Notes under the pieces: generated by a model
The model's database searches: none
Seen by the model: the letters and a program-made list of their open reading frames with translations, nothing else
Told to the model about the DNA's origin: nothing
Part shown: piece by piece, positions 34,506 to 45,942 of the stretch
Position numbering within the stretch: position 1 is the stretch's first letter
How the letters are laid out: every line of letters starts with the position of its first letter
Source: Serendipita indica DSM 11827
Lineage: Eukaryota > Basidiomycota > Agaricomycetes > Sebacinales > Serendipitaceae
Assembly: GCA_910890315.1 (NCBI GenBank)
Contig: CAJVGD010000001.1
Span: 1,984,001-2,048,000, forward strand
Direction: 5' to 3'
Length of the DNA: 64,000 nt
Program-made: the position numbers and the translations under genes

Positions 34506-36927
34506 TCATGCGTCATCATGATTTGCTTCAGAGGCGATTTCATCTTGTTCACGAACTCGCTTCGATTGGTTGAATGCAGACGATGCGCCTTGAGGGGTTA
34601 TATCCTCAAGAGCCCGCCTCGAACGCACCATCTTCCCGTACCCAGCGGCTCTAACCTCTTGTTCAGGAGGTCTTGCGGGAAGCTGGTGGGCCGAGCTCCG
34701 TAGAACGACTTCGATTGCATAGGCGCTTGCTGGTCTACTATCCGAGGCGACCTGTACTTCTTTGTACTTGCTGGACCGTGAAGGTGTAGTACTTGCAGCC
34801 ATGCCACCGCCACTGGCTCCCAGCTGGTAAGAGCGACTCTCCCCGTCCTTGGGCAAATTCATGAACTCAGGTTCATATCTTTCGGTTTTCTAATGAAAAA
34901 GTTGAGGATGAGCCTTTGAAAGACGTCGTGCAGGTATTCTGGATGCGTTTTCATCTCGTCCTTTGAGTGATCAAAGTCGGCGAGCAGATGTTTCCGCATG
35001 TCGTTCCAGAGGTCGTAAAGAGATTTGTATGCGGGATGAAATAACTCCGTGTTAATTTGACTCCTAGAAATAAAATAATCATGACACGAGTCTTCTTCAG
35101 ATGTCAGATTGTCCCAAGACGGGTGTTGGGATGTGAGGAGAGCGTTTATCGCCTTGGGGTTTGGCGCGCATGAGCCACCAGGTAAGTACCCAAAAAACAG
35201 ATTCAGCATCATATCGAAGACGGTATTCAAATTGGGACTCGGACAACGTTGACTCTTCGGGAATCTCGATTATTTCCCTCGGTTCTTGCACTTTTTGGTT
35301 GTCGTTGGAGAAGGTTTCAATGCGCCATGGATATCTTTGTTGGTAGAGCTGATGTAGGCTGGAATCGACAGTCGGCATAGGAGAAGCCGGAAGAGACCAG
35401 CAGAGTAGATCTTGTTGCGAAGCATGCGTGCCATAAATATGGGCGTTCCCTGAGGCATCGTCAATAAGTGAAGTGTTTGTGGCTGAGAGGCGCACCGTGC
35501 GGGGTGCCAAGGTTCTTGACTGATCCTCTCCATACTGTTTGTCCTCAGCAAACTCAAAATCGGCCAACAATAAGCATGTCCGAGTGGATTCCGACCCAGG
35601 GTTGAGGATGATCTCCGAGAACGACAGATCACTTATGTGACATGTGTTGGGAAATGAGCGCGCAGTGTCAGTGGCCAAGATGTTCCCTGGACTGATATCT
35701 TTATGCACGATGTGCCGAGTTCGATGCAGAATGCGCGTCACTGAAAACCTTTAGTCTCTAAGCGCCGTCTGTTGATTGTAATCACCCTCTAAGACATCTC
35801 GAGAGGTGTACCCTTATCTTGCATCACTAGTCGCGTTTTCAAGTGACGTGTGCCCCTCGTCGAGACAGCAACCCTTTTGCCCCGTTCTTCACATATTCTG
35901 CTGACTTGAGCCGCACAATCCCAGGAAAGTCGCCGCTACCATGCACATTTTCTAAGATATCTCCCTCAAAAAATCGCCGATCGCTATCGATGTATGCTCC
36001 TTGATCACCATGCAAGGTTCATCCGGCTTGAAGAAGATCGTGGTTCGTCGTCAGGCACTGAGCCAGTAAACTCAAGCTCAAGGTTGTCGTAGCGAGCGCC
36101 GTCAGAAAGTGTGATGCTGAACGTGGTTTTATCATTCGTCGTATTCAGGGTGATTGACGTGTCGAGGAGAGGGTGATAGAGCGACCAGACGAATGCGTAT
36201 AGAAGCTTTTCGCAAACCTCCTCCGTATACATCACACGCAGAGAGGGATAAACGTTGCATGCGTCAACAAAGAGGACATTATATTCCTCGTTGTGGCGTA
36301 CCCACAGCCCGGCTGTGGCTATCAGATCAGGTCGGGCTTGGAGATGATACATAACATAAGCCGCTTCTTGAATCTCAGATTCTCCAATGGCTTTGCCTTT
36401 AGAGTAATCTTCCTCGACTGCCTCCAATTGAGACCATGGAACATCAATTGTCAGAGTGTCGGGCTGATCCGATGACGTGGAAGTATCAGTTTGATCAGAT
36501 TTCGCAGGCGAATTGGATTGATCCGGCGATATGGGCGTGTTGGATAGGATCGGTATAGAAGGAATTGCACTTTTGCGGATAGCAACAAAGCCTGGTACGC
36601 ATTGTGTGGTGGTTGGATGGTCGTTGGGGTTTCCCCCTTTCCTTTTCCGAACCTTTAAAGGTGATGAGATTACCGGAATCCTTTCCTGGATGTTTGTCAG
36701 TGCAGCACAATGGGCTGGGGATAGAACAAACGCAAATCCTCCCATATGCATTGACTAATCGCGTCCAAGCGCTCTATAAACTTTGTTTGTTCGGGCCCGC
36801 TCTTGTATTGGTGTTCGACTCCTGCGAAGAGGAGATTTATCATCTTTTGTGGAGGAATCTCCGTGACATGCGTATCATAGACTTGGATACTCCATTCTTC
36901 GCGGGCTCTCGGCCTGTAGGTGAGCAT
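34506..36927 (-). pseudogene. Decayed fungal-type (FunK1) protein kinase
   Basis: FunK1 kinases are a family expanded in Agaricomycetes. The kinase core is recognisable: RILHRTRHIVHKDISPGNIL (H-K-D catalytic loop, near 35710), then LLADFEFAED (the DFG-like metal site, near 35560), and LRYDAESVFWVLTWWLMRAK near 35200. Upstream, FFEGDILENVHGSGDFPGIV and MVIKE represent the N-lobe. These blocks lie in different frames, and I could not join them all with GT..AG introns: breaks occur near 36020, 35990, 35850, 35790, 35185 and 34890. The stretch between the Gly-rich N-lobe end and the HKD loop is also shorter than in the family. The 3' end would read ERYEPEFMNLPKDGESRSYQ. I read this as a host kinase gene in decay. 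Assembly errors could explain some breaks. Confidence 0.65.
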
Positions 36928-37281
36928 ATTCTGTCTGATTGGCGAGGATATAGGTCCAGCCGGAGGTATTGGACCTCTCAGTCATCAGGTTCGAAAGAGA
37001 GGTGGAGATGGTGATATAAAGTGCCGCGGAATCAATAACGTCGTCAGGTGTGGCGAGGTCCAACTATGGTTTTACCACCTGCTTTACTACTAGGCATAGG
37101 GATTATATACACAACATCACATCGACAGACCAGTGCCATGCATTGAAACGGAGTAGACCAGTCGCTTTAGAGCAATTCTCCCGTGAGCCTATTCGGTGTA
37201 GTGGAACCAAACTACCATCTAGGCCAGGCTCAGACCCAACCGCGACACTTTGACATCTTGACTCGCGCTCATTTGACGAGT
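36928..37281. other. Divergent region, kinase relic / Ubp14-like gene
   Basis: About 350 bp. A minus-strand frame at 36875-37063 could be an extra 5' exon of the kinase relic but starts at a non-ATG codon. No promoter element is evident. Confidence 0.3.
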
Positions 37282-39665
37282 ATGGAGTGTCCTCACCTTC
37301 CGCATCTCTTATCTCAAGCAGTTCCACCTCCTGCGACTGCGTTCATCGTTGAGGAATGTGGCCAGTGCTTTCGGAGATTGGTATGAAGCATTCTAGATAC
37401 TCACGACTAATCTGAAAACTGCATTCTTTTACTCAAACATGAAAATACGATCACACGTCTACGAATTGCATGCTTTCCACTCACTGGCCTCTCTGCTTCA
37501 ACCGGCCTCTACTGCAACTCATCCTTAGGAAGATGATATAGAAGTCTGTACGGCGTGTTTCGTCGCCTCGTGCTCCGAGCACGCATATCTGCACTATAAC
37601 AAGACCACGCACCAGTTTTCTATCAGTATACGGATGGTTGATCCAGAATCAGAGAACGTACGCAATATCGCCTCTCCAAATACGCGCTATTCTTACTAAT
37701 TGCCACGACTAGGACAGTGGCTCGGAGGATGAAGAGAGTGAGGACAAGACGCAGGACGTTCAATGCGGTCTTCGGTGTTGGCAGTGTGGTGAATATGAAG
37801 AAGATGGGGAAGTCATTGCGGTTCCTGCAGATCACGAAGGAGCTGGAGTGGTGAGTCCTCTATGAGACCGTCGTCGCGCGCCACCAATCGACTTCAGATC
37901 GACGCAATCATTACAGCAGTCCATAAGAGCCTTTCAACCTCGACGCAGCCACGATCATTGCACCCAATCGAGCTACGGTAGGATGACTTGATGGGTTCCG
38001 CCTCCAGTTGACGCTTTTGGGCAGAGAGGCCCTCCCGGTCATCATGACTGCACTACTGGAGACTACCAAGTACCGCAATCGATATTTACCAACGGCCTCT
38101 CTTCACCCTCTCACTTGCCCAAATTCGGATCCACGAACATGCTTCACATGCCAGATGCATAAATTCGCTACGGCAGTCACACTAGCGAATGGATACGCTT
38201 TCCCGTCAGAGGGAATCAGCTCCCTCGCTTTAGAGGCCACCATCAAGCCAATCGCAGGCGTCGTGGTCGATGATACAACAAGCGAAGCCCATGTCCTCAG
38301 CAGTATCCTAGACCTATGTCGAAACACCTCACAACAACCGACAGGCCCCGATGTTTTGCGTCGAAGAGACGGTATATTCGAACGAATGACGATACATGTC
38401 GAGGTACGAACGGAGTGCAGTCAATGCAACGGCGTGAGATACAGTTCGGAGCAAATGGATACAATTCGCGGAATCGCAGGAAAGGGGCAAGGAGCGGACG
38501 TTGCTGCTGCAACATTTTGGTCCATCGATACATGGGCCGCGGCGAGGGAAGGAAAGTTTGATTGTCCAGCGTGTGAGAAGGAGACAGAGTGTCTGAGGTG
38601 GGTGGCCAGCACGGGTTGATAGGAGTACGGATTGAGAGTTGCTTTATAGGTGGAGGAGGTTTAGTCGGTTCCCGCAAATACTCGTCGTCGAGCAGACAAA
38701 CGGAGTCGTGTCTTCACTCGACTGGAATGAGATTAGGGGATTGGACCTGGAGCGCTTGCGCGCGATAGGGCTGCAGGAGCACGAGACGGCGTTGCCAGAA
38801 CCCCGCCCGACGACTCCCGTCAACTCGCGTCCAGGATTAGATATGCTATCGCCTGCATGGAGTGGAAAGCCGGGTGCGGGTCGATCCGCTCGAAAAGGCG
38901 AGTTGTGAGGCTTCTGATAATAAACCTCTGTTGAGACGTGTGATAACAGGTTCAATCCCCACGTCACCAACCAAAGGAACATCGCCGACACGAAGGCGGA
39001 GGGCGGACACGTTTGACAAGATGAGGCAAGCGACACCATCGCCAACGAGGCGTAAAAGGCAGATGGAAAATCGAGTGCCAACGCCTGTAAACGCGCAAAG
39101 GAGTTGATGGTGGAGGAGATCAAGGAGCAAGAGGCCTCTGAACAGGATATAGCCGCGATCTGTGCGCTTGGCTTTGATCGCGAGCTTGCGATAGAGGCAT
39201 TGGGAGAGACTGTGAGTGTTGTCCATAAACGAGCGGTAGGGTAAAAAGAGTGATTGTCCGGTAGGATGGAGACGTGAAAAAGGCGGTAGCGACTTTGCTT
39301 GCTTGGGAGACTGCCGAAAACGAAGAAGAGATCGAGTCCGAGGAGGAGGAAGAGAGTGAAGACGAAGACGAATCGGAGCAAGGGTCAACCTCTTCAAGTT
39401 TTGAGTCGCTCAGAGAGCGGTATGGCGTCTCGAAGGAGGATGAAGAGGAAGAAGAGGGGAACAGACGTCGAAAGTGACGGAATGGAGCGCTGCGACAGAG
39501 TCCGGGAGGTATATTCTCAGAGCGATAGTCGGGCAAGACGAAGATGGGTGGTGGGTTGTACTGCGAAGGCAAGGGCCGTTGACAGGAGATGAAGGGCTGC
39601 TCATCGCGCCGGAGGATCCAGTGCGACTAGAGGGAATGCGGCTTGAGCTCTGGGAGCGTGTGTAG
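37282..39665 (+). CDS. Ubp14/USP5-like protein, apparently without catalytic residues
   Basis: The ATG gives MECPHLPHLLSQAVPP and then a variant UBP zinc finger: EECGQCFRRL, and after an intron EVCTACFVASCSEHAYLHYN. Three introns later, LREALPVIMTALLETTKYRN aligns with the Cys box of USP5-type deubiquitinases (G-L-x-N-L-G-N-T-C-Y region), but no Cys is present. Near 38410 TECSQCNGVRYSSEQMDTIR and near 38560 FDCPACEKETECLRWR fit the USP fingers. A UBA domain lies near 39150-39290 (IAAICALGFDRELAIEALGE), then an acidic stretch. ESGRYILRAIVGQDEDGWWV near 39510 aligns with the His box S-G-H-Y with Arg for His. The second zinc finger of Ubp14 is missing. Frames around 38890-39115 and 39470 were not joined with confidence, so the 3' model is uncertain. 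It could be a pseudo-deubiquitinase or a gene in decay. Confidence 0.55.
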
Positions 39666-40314
39666 GGGTGCCGTTTGACGAGGGAGGCTTGCGACGATGA
39701 GCCATTGTTGATAAATGACTGCACTCAGCCAATAACCTACTGAAATGACCTGGGGGGTTGCGAGCAACACTGGGATGGTGGTCAACTGAGGGCGTGGTGA
39801 CCCAAAAGGGAAATACGCACGACAAAAGTACGACAAGCCGACAGAAGTCATCGAAGCCATCCGAAGAAGACAGTCGGCAAAGAATTCTGGATTGTTTGGG
39901 GAAACTCTATCGCAGTTTCCATGAGATGCGCGAAGGTGAAGGGTGCTGTAGATACAATCGACGACCCAAAGGAACCCTAAGAGGAGGGTCAGATATCATC
40001 AGAACTGGGGGAGGGGAGACTTACAAGTGACTACAATGAGGAAACGCAGTATGGAACGATCCACCGGCTGCGAAGCTACAAGGAAACAACAATACACTGG
40101 TGCGAGGAACAAAGAAACGAATGCAGTAAACACAGAGAGCTTGAATCTGGGGGCTGTCAGCTGTGTACTTGGGGTTGAGAAGCGACATACTCTACATTAA
40201 TCTGGTGAGGACAAGCCACTCCTGTTTCGCAAGCGGGGAAAATGAAATGATGAAGCGAAATGTGAATGTGACTAAGAGACTTTAGCATGTTTCGACCATG
40301 GGGCGGGAATTGGC
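39666..40314. other. Convergent intergenic
   Basis: About 650 bp between the Ubp14-like gene (+) and the spliced end of the BTB gene (-). No gene or repeat is recognised. Confidence 0.4.
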
Positions 40315-41059
40315 TTACAGCGAAACTGCGAGCTTGATGATCGATACAACCGCGAGGACCCAACAGAGAGCCCAGAATTGCTGGTGAAGAGTTAGAGGAT
40401 GAAACTATAGAGAATGAGTACATACCCACATGTACTTGCGGGATGAAGTGCGCCAGGCAGCCTGAATGTTGTTAGCAATCGTATCCGTCGAGGAATGTAA
40501 GGCGCACAGCAGCTCTGAGTTGCTTGTTCAACTTGATGCTCTCATAGTGCTTGGCTTGTGCAGCCAAACCAGGATGGTCCAGCCGGGTTGCCAAGTCTTC
40601 AATCTGCGCGCGCAAAGCACGGTGAGGAAGCAAGGATCTGAAACAGTTGGTACGTGGCTTGAGATGGACGGGGCGGACGTACTGGAGAGCATCGACGGCC
40701 GCACCCTGGGCCCGGACGACTTCATACTTGCAGGCGGCTTCGAAGAGGGACGAATAGCGCTCGTAGTCTTCCATTGGCGACGTGAATCTCGTGGTCTTGT
40801 CCAATAGTACAGACGAGGTGGACTTGTCGTCGTAAATGAACGTGAGGAGGTCGTCGAGCGTTGACGAGCTCTCTGTGAGCTCTACCGACGCGTCTACGTG
40901 TGTTGTATCGTCACTTTTCTCCTTTTCCGGTGTTGGAAACGAGAACATGTCGGCAAATACGGCGCTGGCGGTGGCCATTTTCGCCTTGTGGACGCGGAGG
41001 AGAATGTTGTCGCTGGCCTTGATGACCAAGTCGCCGTCTGGAAAGTAAAACGAGCTCAT
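40315..41059 (-). CDS. BTB/POZ protein with C-terminal membrane anchor
   Basis: The ATG at 41059 opens MSSFYFPDGDLVIKASDNIL, then LRVHKAKMATASAVFADMFS, the start of a BTB/POZ fold used for dimerisation or as a Cullin-3 adaptor. LLTFIYDDKS and CKYEVVRAQGAAVDALQ continue it. Reading straight on ends at 40472. However, a GTGCGC donor after KLNKQLRAA, a GCTAAC branch-like site and a CAG acceptor mark an intron at 40462-40507 (46 bp). A second intron lies at 40381-40425. The spliced tail reads AAWRTSSRKYMW, then QFWALCWVLAVVSIIKLAVS, and L before TAA at 40315-40317. That tail is a 17-20 residue hydrophobic helix at the extreme C-terminus, so the protein may be tail-anchored with the BTB domain in the cytosol. 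The splice model is by eye; both isoforms could exist. Confidence 0.72.
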
Positions 41060-41178
41060 TGTCGTCTTCGTCGTCGTCGTCGCAGTCGTCGCAGCGGAGA
41101 GAGGGGGGTGGTGGCTTGGAACAAGAGAGTCGAAAGCCTTGTACGTTTATAGCCACTTGGAGCCGTCCATCCCATCAA
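41060..41178. promoter_or_regulatory. 119-bp divergent region (BTB/CWC22)
   Basis: The start codons of the BTB gene (-) and CWC22 (+) lie 119 bp apart. A short CGTCGTCGT-type repeat (41064-41086) is present. Shared or overlapping promoters are likely. Confidence 0.45.
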
Positions 41179-43815
41179 ATGTCCGCCCTGCCAAAGGACA
41201 ACGATTTCCGTTTGAAAAGAAAACGGTAATTCCGTCTATTCCATTTTATTATTATCCCTTTTGCTTTATCCAACAAACGCTCACATTCTTCTTGCAATTT
41301 ACGACAGCTCTCCGTCCCCGTCAAACTCGCAAAGGGACCGATCACCTCCAGCACACAGAAGACGCTCGAACAGTGCTTCAGATGGTGGAGATCGCATGTC
41401 GGTTGACAAGGAGCGTCCGGCCCAACCGCAGGAGGCAACCTTTGACGCCGTCGCAGAATTCAAAAAATTGACTGCAGGCACGCGTTCTGGAGGCGTGTAT
41501 ATGCCTCCTGCACGCCTTCGTGCGTTGCAGGAAGAGGCAGCAAAGGACAAGACGAGCCCAGAGTATCAGCGTTTGTCATGGGACGCGCTCCGAAAATCCA
41601 TCACGGGTATCGTCAATAGGGTCAACATTGTCAACATCAAACAGATTGTTCCAGAACTGTTCAATGAGAATCTTGTTCGCGGAAAGGGACTTTTCGCCCG
41701 CTCCATCATGAAAGCACAAGCTGCTTCTTTGCCCTTTACTCCAGTATTCGCGTGCCTGGTTGCCATCATTAACACGAAACTACCCACCGTTGGAGAATTG
41801 GTTCTAGTGCGGCTTGTTAGCCAGTTTCGTCGATCCTTTAAACGTAATGACAAGGTGAGTTTGAATTGCCTCGGGGGTTGCCCGTTTTTTATTCACCGAA
41901 TTTCCACAGCCAGTCTGTGTCGCAACCTCGACGTTTATCGCTCATTTGGTCAACCAATCTGTTGCAGACTCGGCCCTCGCGCTCCAAATCATCATTCTGT
42001 TGCTTGAGCGACCCACCGACTCGAGTGTGGAGATTGCAGTCGGCTTCATGAAAGAGGTCGGAGCCTATCTCTCGGAGTTTCCAAAAGAGAACAATCTCCT
42101 GTTCGATCGTTTCCGCGCAGTCCTTCACGAGGGAGCTATTGACAAGCGCGTTCAATACATGATCGAAGTTCTGTTCCAAGTCCGAAAAGATCAATACAAG
42201 GATAACCCCATGATTCCAGAGGGTCTCGACCTCGTCGAACAGGAGGATCAAATCACGCACGAGATTAATTTGGACGACAAGCTCGAAGTTCAAGAGTCTC
42301 TGAGTAAGTGAAGGCCCATATCGAATCAATAGGATGCTGACATTCTCAGATGTCTTCAAGTTTGATCCAGATTACTTGCAACACGAGCAAGAATACAAAG
42401 AATTCAAGTCAGAAGTTCTCGGTGACGACGAATCCGAGTCGGACGAAGATGGAAGTGACAGCGAAAGTGATGATGGAGACGCTCCTGGTCAGTTATACAT
42501 ATTTTTTATGTGCCAGCGTCGCTTACAAAGTATAGTCCAAGAGAAAGAAGGTATCCAGGACAAGACAGAAACCAACCTCGTCAATCTGCGAAGAGTCATC
42601 TATTTGACCTTGCAGAATGCTGTAAGTACTCTTTTTGTTCGATCTGTTCTCGAGTTTGACCATGGATGCAGCTCGGCTATGAAGAAGCAGTGCATAAACT
42701 GTTGAAAATCAAACTGCAGGAGGGAGAAGAGGTGCGTCTTGATTATGTTAGCGTATAAGTGCTCATCATGCCGTAGATTGAGCTTTGTAACATGGTCGTA
42801 GAGTGTGCGTCTCAAGAGCGGACCTATTCGCGCTACTATGGCCTGATCGGCGAACGACTTTGCAAGTTGAATCGGGTCTGGTACGATTGCTTCGAGCAGG
42901 CATTTGGAAACTATTACGAGACGATTCATCGATATGAAACGAACCGCCTTCGAATCATTGCCAAATTCTTTGGCCATCTATTGGCGAGTGATGCCATTTC
43001 GTGGTCCGTTCTCGAGGCCATCAAGATGAACGAAAACGACACTACGTCGGCCAGTCGTATCTTTGTCAAGATTATGATGCAGGAAATGAACGAGGCGATG
43101 GGGACGAAAGCATTGGCAGAGCGTCTCAAGGATCCAGACGTCCGACAGCATTGCAAGAACATGTTCCCTACCGACCTCCCCAAGAATACTCGTTTCTCCA
43201 TCAATTTCTTCACCAGCATCAACCTCGGTGTGCTCACTTTGGAAATGCGAGAGCATCTTACGGTATGTGAACGGATTGGCAAAGTTACCTGCACTAACAA
43301 GATTCTTTCAGAATGCTCAAAAGCTTCTCATGGAGCAACGTGCGCAGGCACCGTCATCCTCGTCCTCTGACAGTGACTCTGATTCCGACTCGAGTTCGGA
43401 TTCGGACAGCGACTCGGATGATAGTCGAAGTCGAAGCCGAAGTATCAGCCCACGGAGAAGGAGCCGAAGCCGAGAGAGTGATCGTTATGCTCGTCGTCGG
43501 TATGATTCGCGATCACGGAGCCCCCGTCGAACGCCTCCTTCAAGTTCTCGCAAACGATATGACGATTCACCTCCACCGAAAAGTCGACGGTCTCGCTCGC
43601 CGAGGAGGGATGAGCGGGATCGTCGCCGTTTGTCGGGCTCTCCTGATGACCGACGGCGCTCTCCGCCTCGCAAATCGATTCGAAGGGACTCGCGTTCTCG
43701 GTCCCCACGACGAGATGATCGAGATAAGGGATATGGGCGAAGGTATCATAGCCGTAGCAGGACGCCACCGGGGAGACGAGGGAATGGGAGGGAGCATAGT
43801 TATTCTCGCAGGTAG
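41179..43815 (+). CDS. CWC22: Pre-mRNA splicing factor CWC22
   Basis: Spliceosome component that recruits eIF4A3 and is needed for the first splicing step. The true start is a short exon, MSALPKDNDFRLKRKR, spliced across an 83-bp intron to SPSPSNSQRDRSPPAHRRRS. The MIF4G domain starts near 41575 (WDALRKSITGIVNRVNIVNI) and includes RGKGLFARSIMKAQAASLPF, then VCVATSTFIAHLVNQSVADS. The linker has NVFKFDPDYLQHEQEYKEFK and an acidic stretch. The MA3 domain follows (TETNLVNLRRVIYLTLQNA near 42570; QERTYSRYYGLIGERLCKLN near 42812; LPKNTRFSINFFTSINLGVL near 43178). The tail is Ser/Asp- and Arg/Ser-rich (SRSPRRTPPSSS) and ends GREHSYSRR. At least seven introns. Domain order and length fit the family well. 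Confidence 0.94.
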
Positions 43816-44048
43816 TTTTGATGGATGTATGCGAACAAGGAAGCAATCCATTAGCTTTTGGCTGGGTCGATAAAAGGGGAGTCAGTCGGAGCTTGATTTC
43901 CTCCTCGACGCACCATTTGAACGCGGTCGGTGACTGGACGGACGATCGGACACGGCGTTGACCTGTGAGAGGACTGCAAGTGGTGAGGAGCCATTTTTCA
44001 AGAGAGAATTGAGCGGCTGATGTGCAGGGCGTAAAGCGCGAGTCCCAA

Positions 44049-45595
44049 ATGCGGACGCTCGTCTTTACCAATGGGTCCCTCGACGCGCAACCGACGACAG
44101 CGACGACGAGCGAGTGGGAAGGCTTTGACCTGGGATACGGGATCATGTTCGACGACGGCCAGCACGATCCCACCGCTCCATTTGGGACAGACGACAAGAA
44201 CGACAACGTCCATCCGTATTCAACCTATCTTCACGAGGATCTGCAGCCCACAGCGAGTCCAGAGAGCCCCACGCTCCCAGACAACGACGTAGAAGACTTC
44301 TTGCCCGTTAAACTCGACCCGCCGCTCGAGGTATGCGGTTGATAACACGCGTCGTACAGTTTGATAATGTATTTCTGCAGCCTCCAGTGTCACCCATCGC
44401 CCCAGAATTGTTAGACAAGGCGTCCAACAAAAAGGCTCCTGCGATCGTAGACCCATTTGCAGAGGCATTTTTACAGGAGTCATTGGGGACGGATAAGTGG
44501 ACGACATTCTCTGCGCGTTTGTTTGAGCGCCGGCTCACAGGCCCTCGCGGAAAACCAAAGAAGGCGTCGCCAGTCCCCACTGGGCCCGATGGGCAGACCG
44601 AGACGACTGCGACGGTCATCGACTTTCTTTGCAAAGCAGAGGCTGTCAAAGAGGTGCTTCGTGTCTATGTACCGTACGTGCACCCGATCACAATCGGTCA
44701 TGTCTAATTTATTCCAGCCATCCATATAACCCAAGCAAGACGCTATCACACAGCTTTCCAAAAGCTCCAAGCGGCCGTGTTACACTGTCGAGATCGACTG
44801 TCCTCGCACTCTCCGGATGGTCAAATACTCAATTTTCCTATTGGGCACGACGCTCCGAAGCCATTGCCGTCCTGGCTGCCCACGATAACAGACTAAAGAT
44901 GGTGGCCAATGCCTTTTCGCGTCGCCTGAATGGAAACAAGATTCCAGATGAAGTTGCGGCCGTTGAGGGTGTGACGGGCAAGGGCCTCGATCTGATCATC
45001 GACGAAGTCAAAGAACGTACAGGCGCTAGTCCATTTATTCATGGCAAACACTCTTCTCTGGACCCGTTTTCCGTCGCCGAATCAGTTCTCGACGCGCCAG
45101 CTGCGAGTGCGACGCCATCCTGGGCCGATTTTACGACACTTCAACCACCCTCTTCTGGGTATGACCCCACAGCATTCATGTCAGATGGGTCTGGAGCGGT
45201 GGACCCTTCTCAGGCTGCGCAGACGGCATTCTTTATGATTGGTATGTAAAGACGGGGCACACACTGGGCCGATTTCTCACACTGCATTTGAAGGAGAGGG
45301 ACACGTTGCACCGTCTTCACTTTCCCCTGTCAGTCCAATTGCGCCCAGCGGGCCTCCAGCACCGAAACGAGGACGACCCCCGTCCGGTAACCGCGCCAAA
45401 CGAGGCTCCAAGCAACTCAATGCATCAGGTACTGGAAAGGGTATGTAGAGTATGCTCGCTTGCATGTGTATCATCTAACTATGAGTTTCAGAGGGGAAAT
45501 CCTCGACCGGCAAGCGCAAGGCTACCGGAGACTCGGATACCCCATCCACAGGAAGAAAGCGAGCGAAAACCAATGCATCCACCGACGAATCATGA
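44049..45595 (+). CDS. Conserved basidiomycete protein, unknown function
   Basis: The ATG at 44049 gives MRTLVFTNGSLDAQPTTATT. A Pro/Asp-rich N-terminus leads to a conserved-looking core: DPFAEAFLQESLGTDKWTTF, VIDFLCKAEAVKEVLRVYVP and, after an intron near 44673-44717, SKTLSHSFPKAPSGRVTLSR, TVLALSGWSNTQFSYWARRS and NRLKMVANAFSRRLNGNKIP. VAAVEGVTGKGLDLIIDEVK follows. The C-terminus has Pro/Ser-rich and Lys/Arg-rich segments (KRGRPPSGNRAKRGSKQLNA; TGRKRAKTNAS) that look like nuclear localisation signals, with an AT-hook-like R-G-R-P-P core. Four introns. I recall related Agaricomycete proteins with no known role. A nuclear, DNA-associated function is inferred only from the basic tail. Confidence 0.68.
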
Positions 45596-45942
45596 TTTCC
45601 CTGTAACGCGCTCTTTGTGTTACTTACTGCGCCCGGGCCTCTTTCAACTCTCCGTTGTTGTTTCTATATGTTTCGCTCTATGACATCAAAAACCTCTGTA
45701 AATGTTAGACAATACATCCTGTGCTCACACAGACTTCTTTTTTGCATAAATGGCTCATGCCATCAGAGTTCTACAAAGGTGGCGGTGAAGCTTGGATTCT
45801 GCCGCCTTCGCCCGCAGTGGAGCAAATGGACGAACATCAAACGAAATTGCTTGGCGAGGGCCAGAGCATTAATCAAAGAGGGGGCAGGTCCCAATGAGAT
45901 AAAAGGCTTGATATGGAGCAAAGTCGGTCTCGAAGAACGACC
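45596..45942. other. Upstream region of oxidase copy 1; left edge of duplicated unit
   Basis: About 350 bp. From about 45715 the sequence resembles the region upstream of copy 2 (from about 48763), including the run CATCCTGTG and the GGTGGCGGTGA stretch. The repeated unit therefore carries its own promoter. Confidence 0.55.
45898..45905 (+). promoter_or_regulatory. TATA-like box, oxidase copy 1
   Basis: GATAAAAG, 38 bp before the ATG at 45943 and 8 bp before an in-frame upstream ATG at 45913. The same sequence occurs at the same place in copies 2 and 3, which supports a core promoter role and favours the 45943 start. Confidence 0.55.

Noticed and set aside
43445-44206. 253-codon minus-strand frame over the CWC22 3' end
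   Set aside because: Antisense of the RS-rich tail and intergenic sequence; composition explained by the sense repeats.
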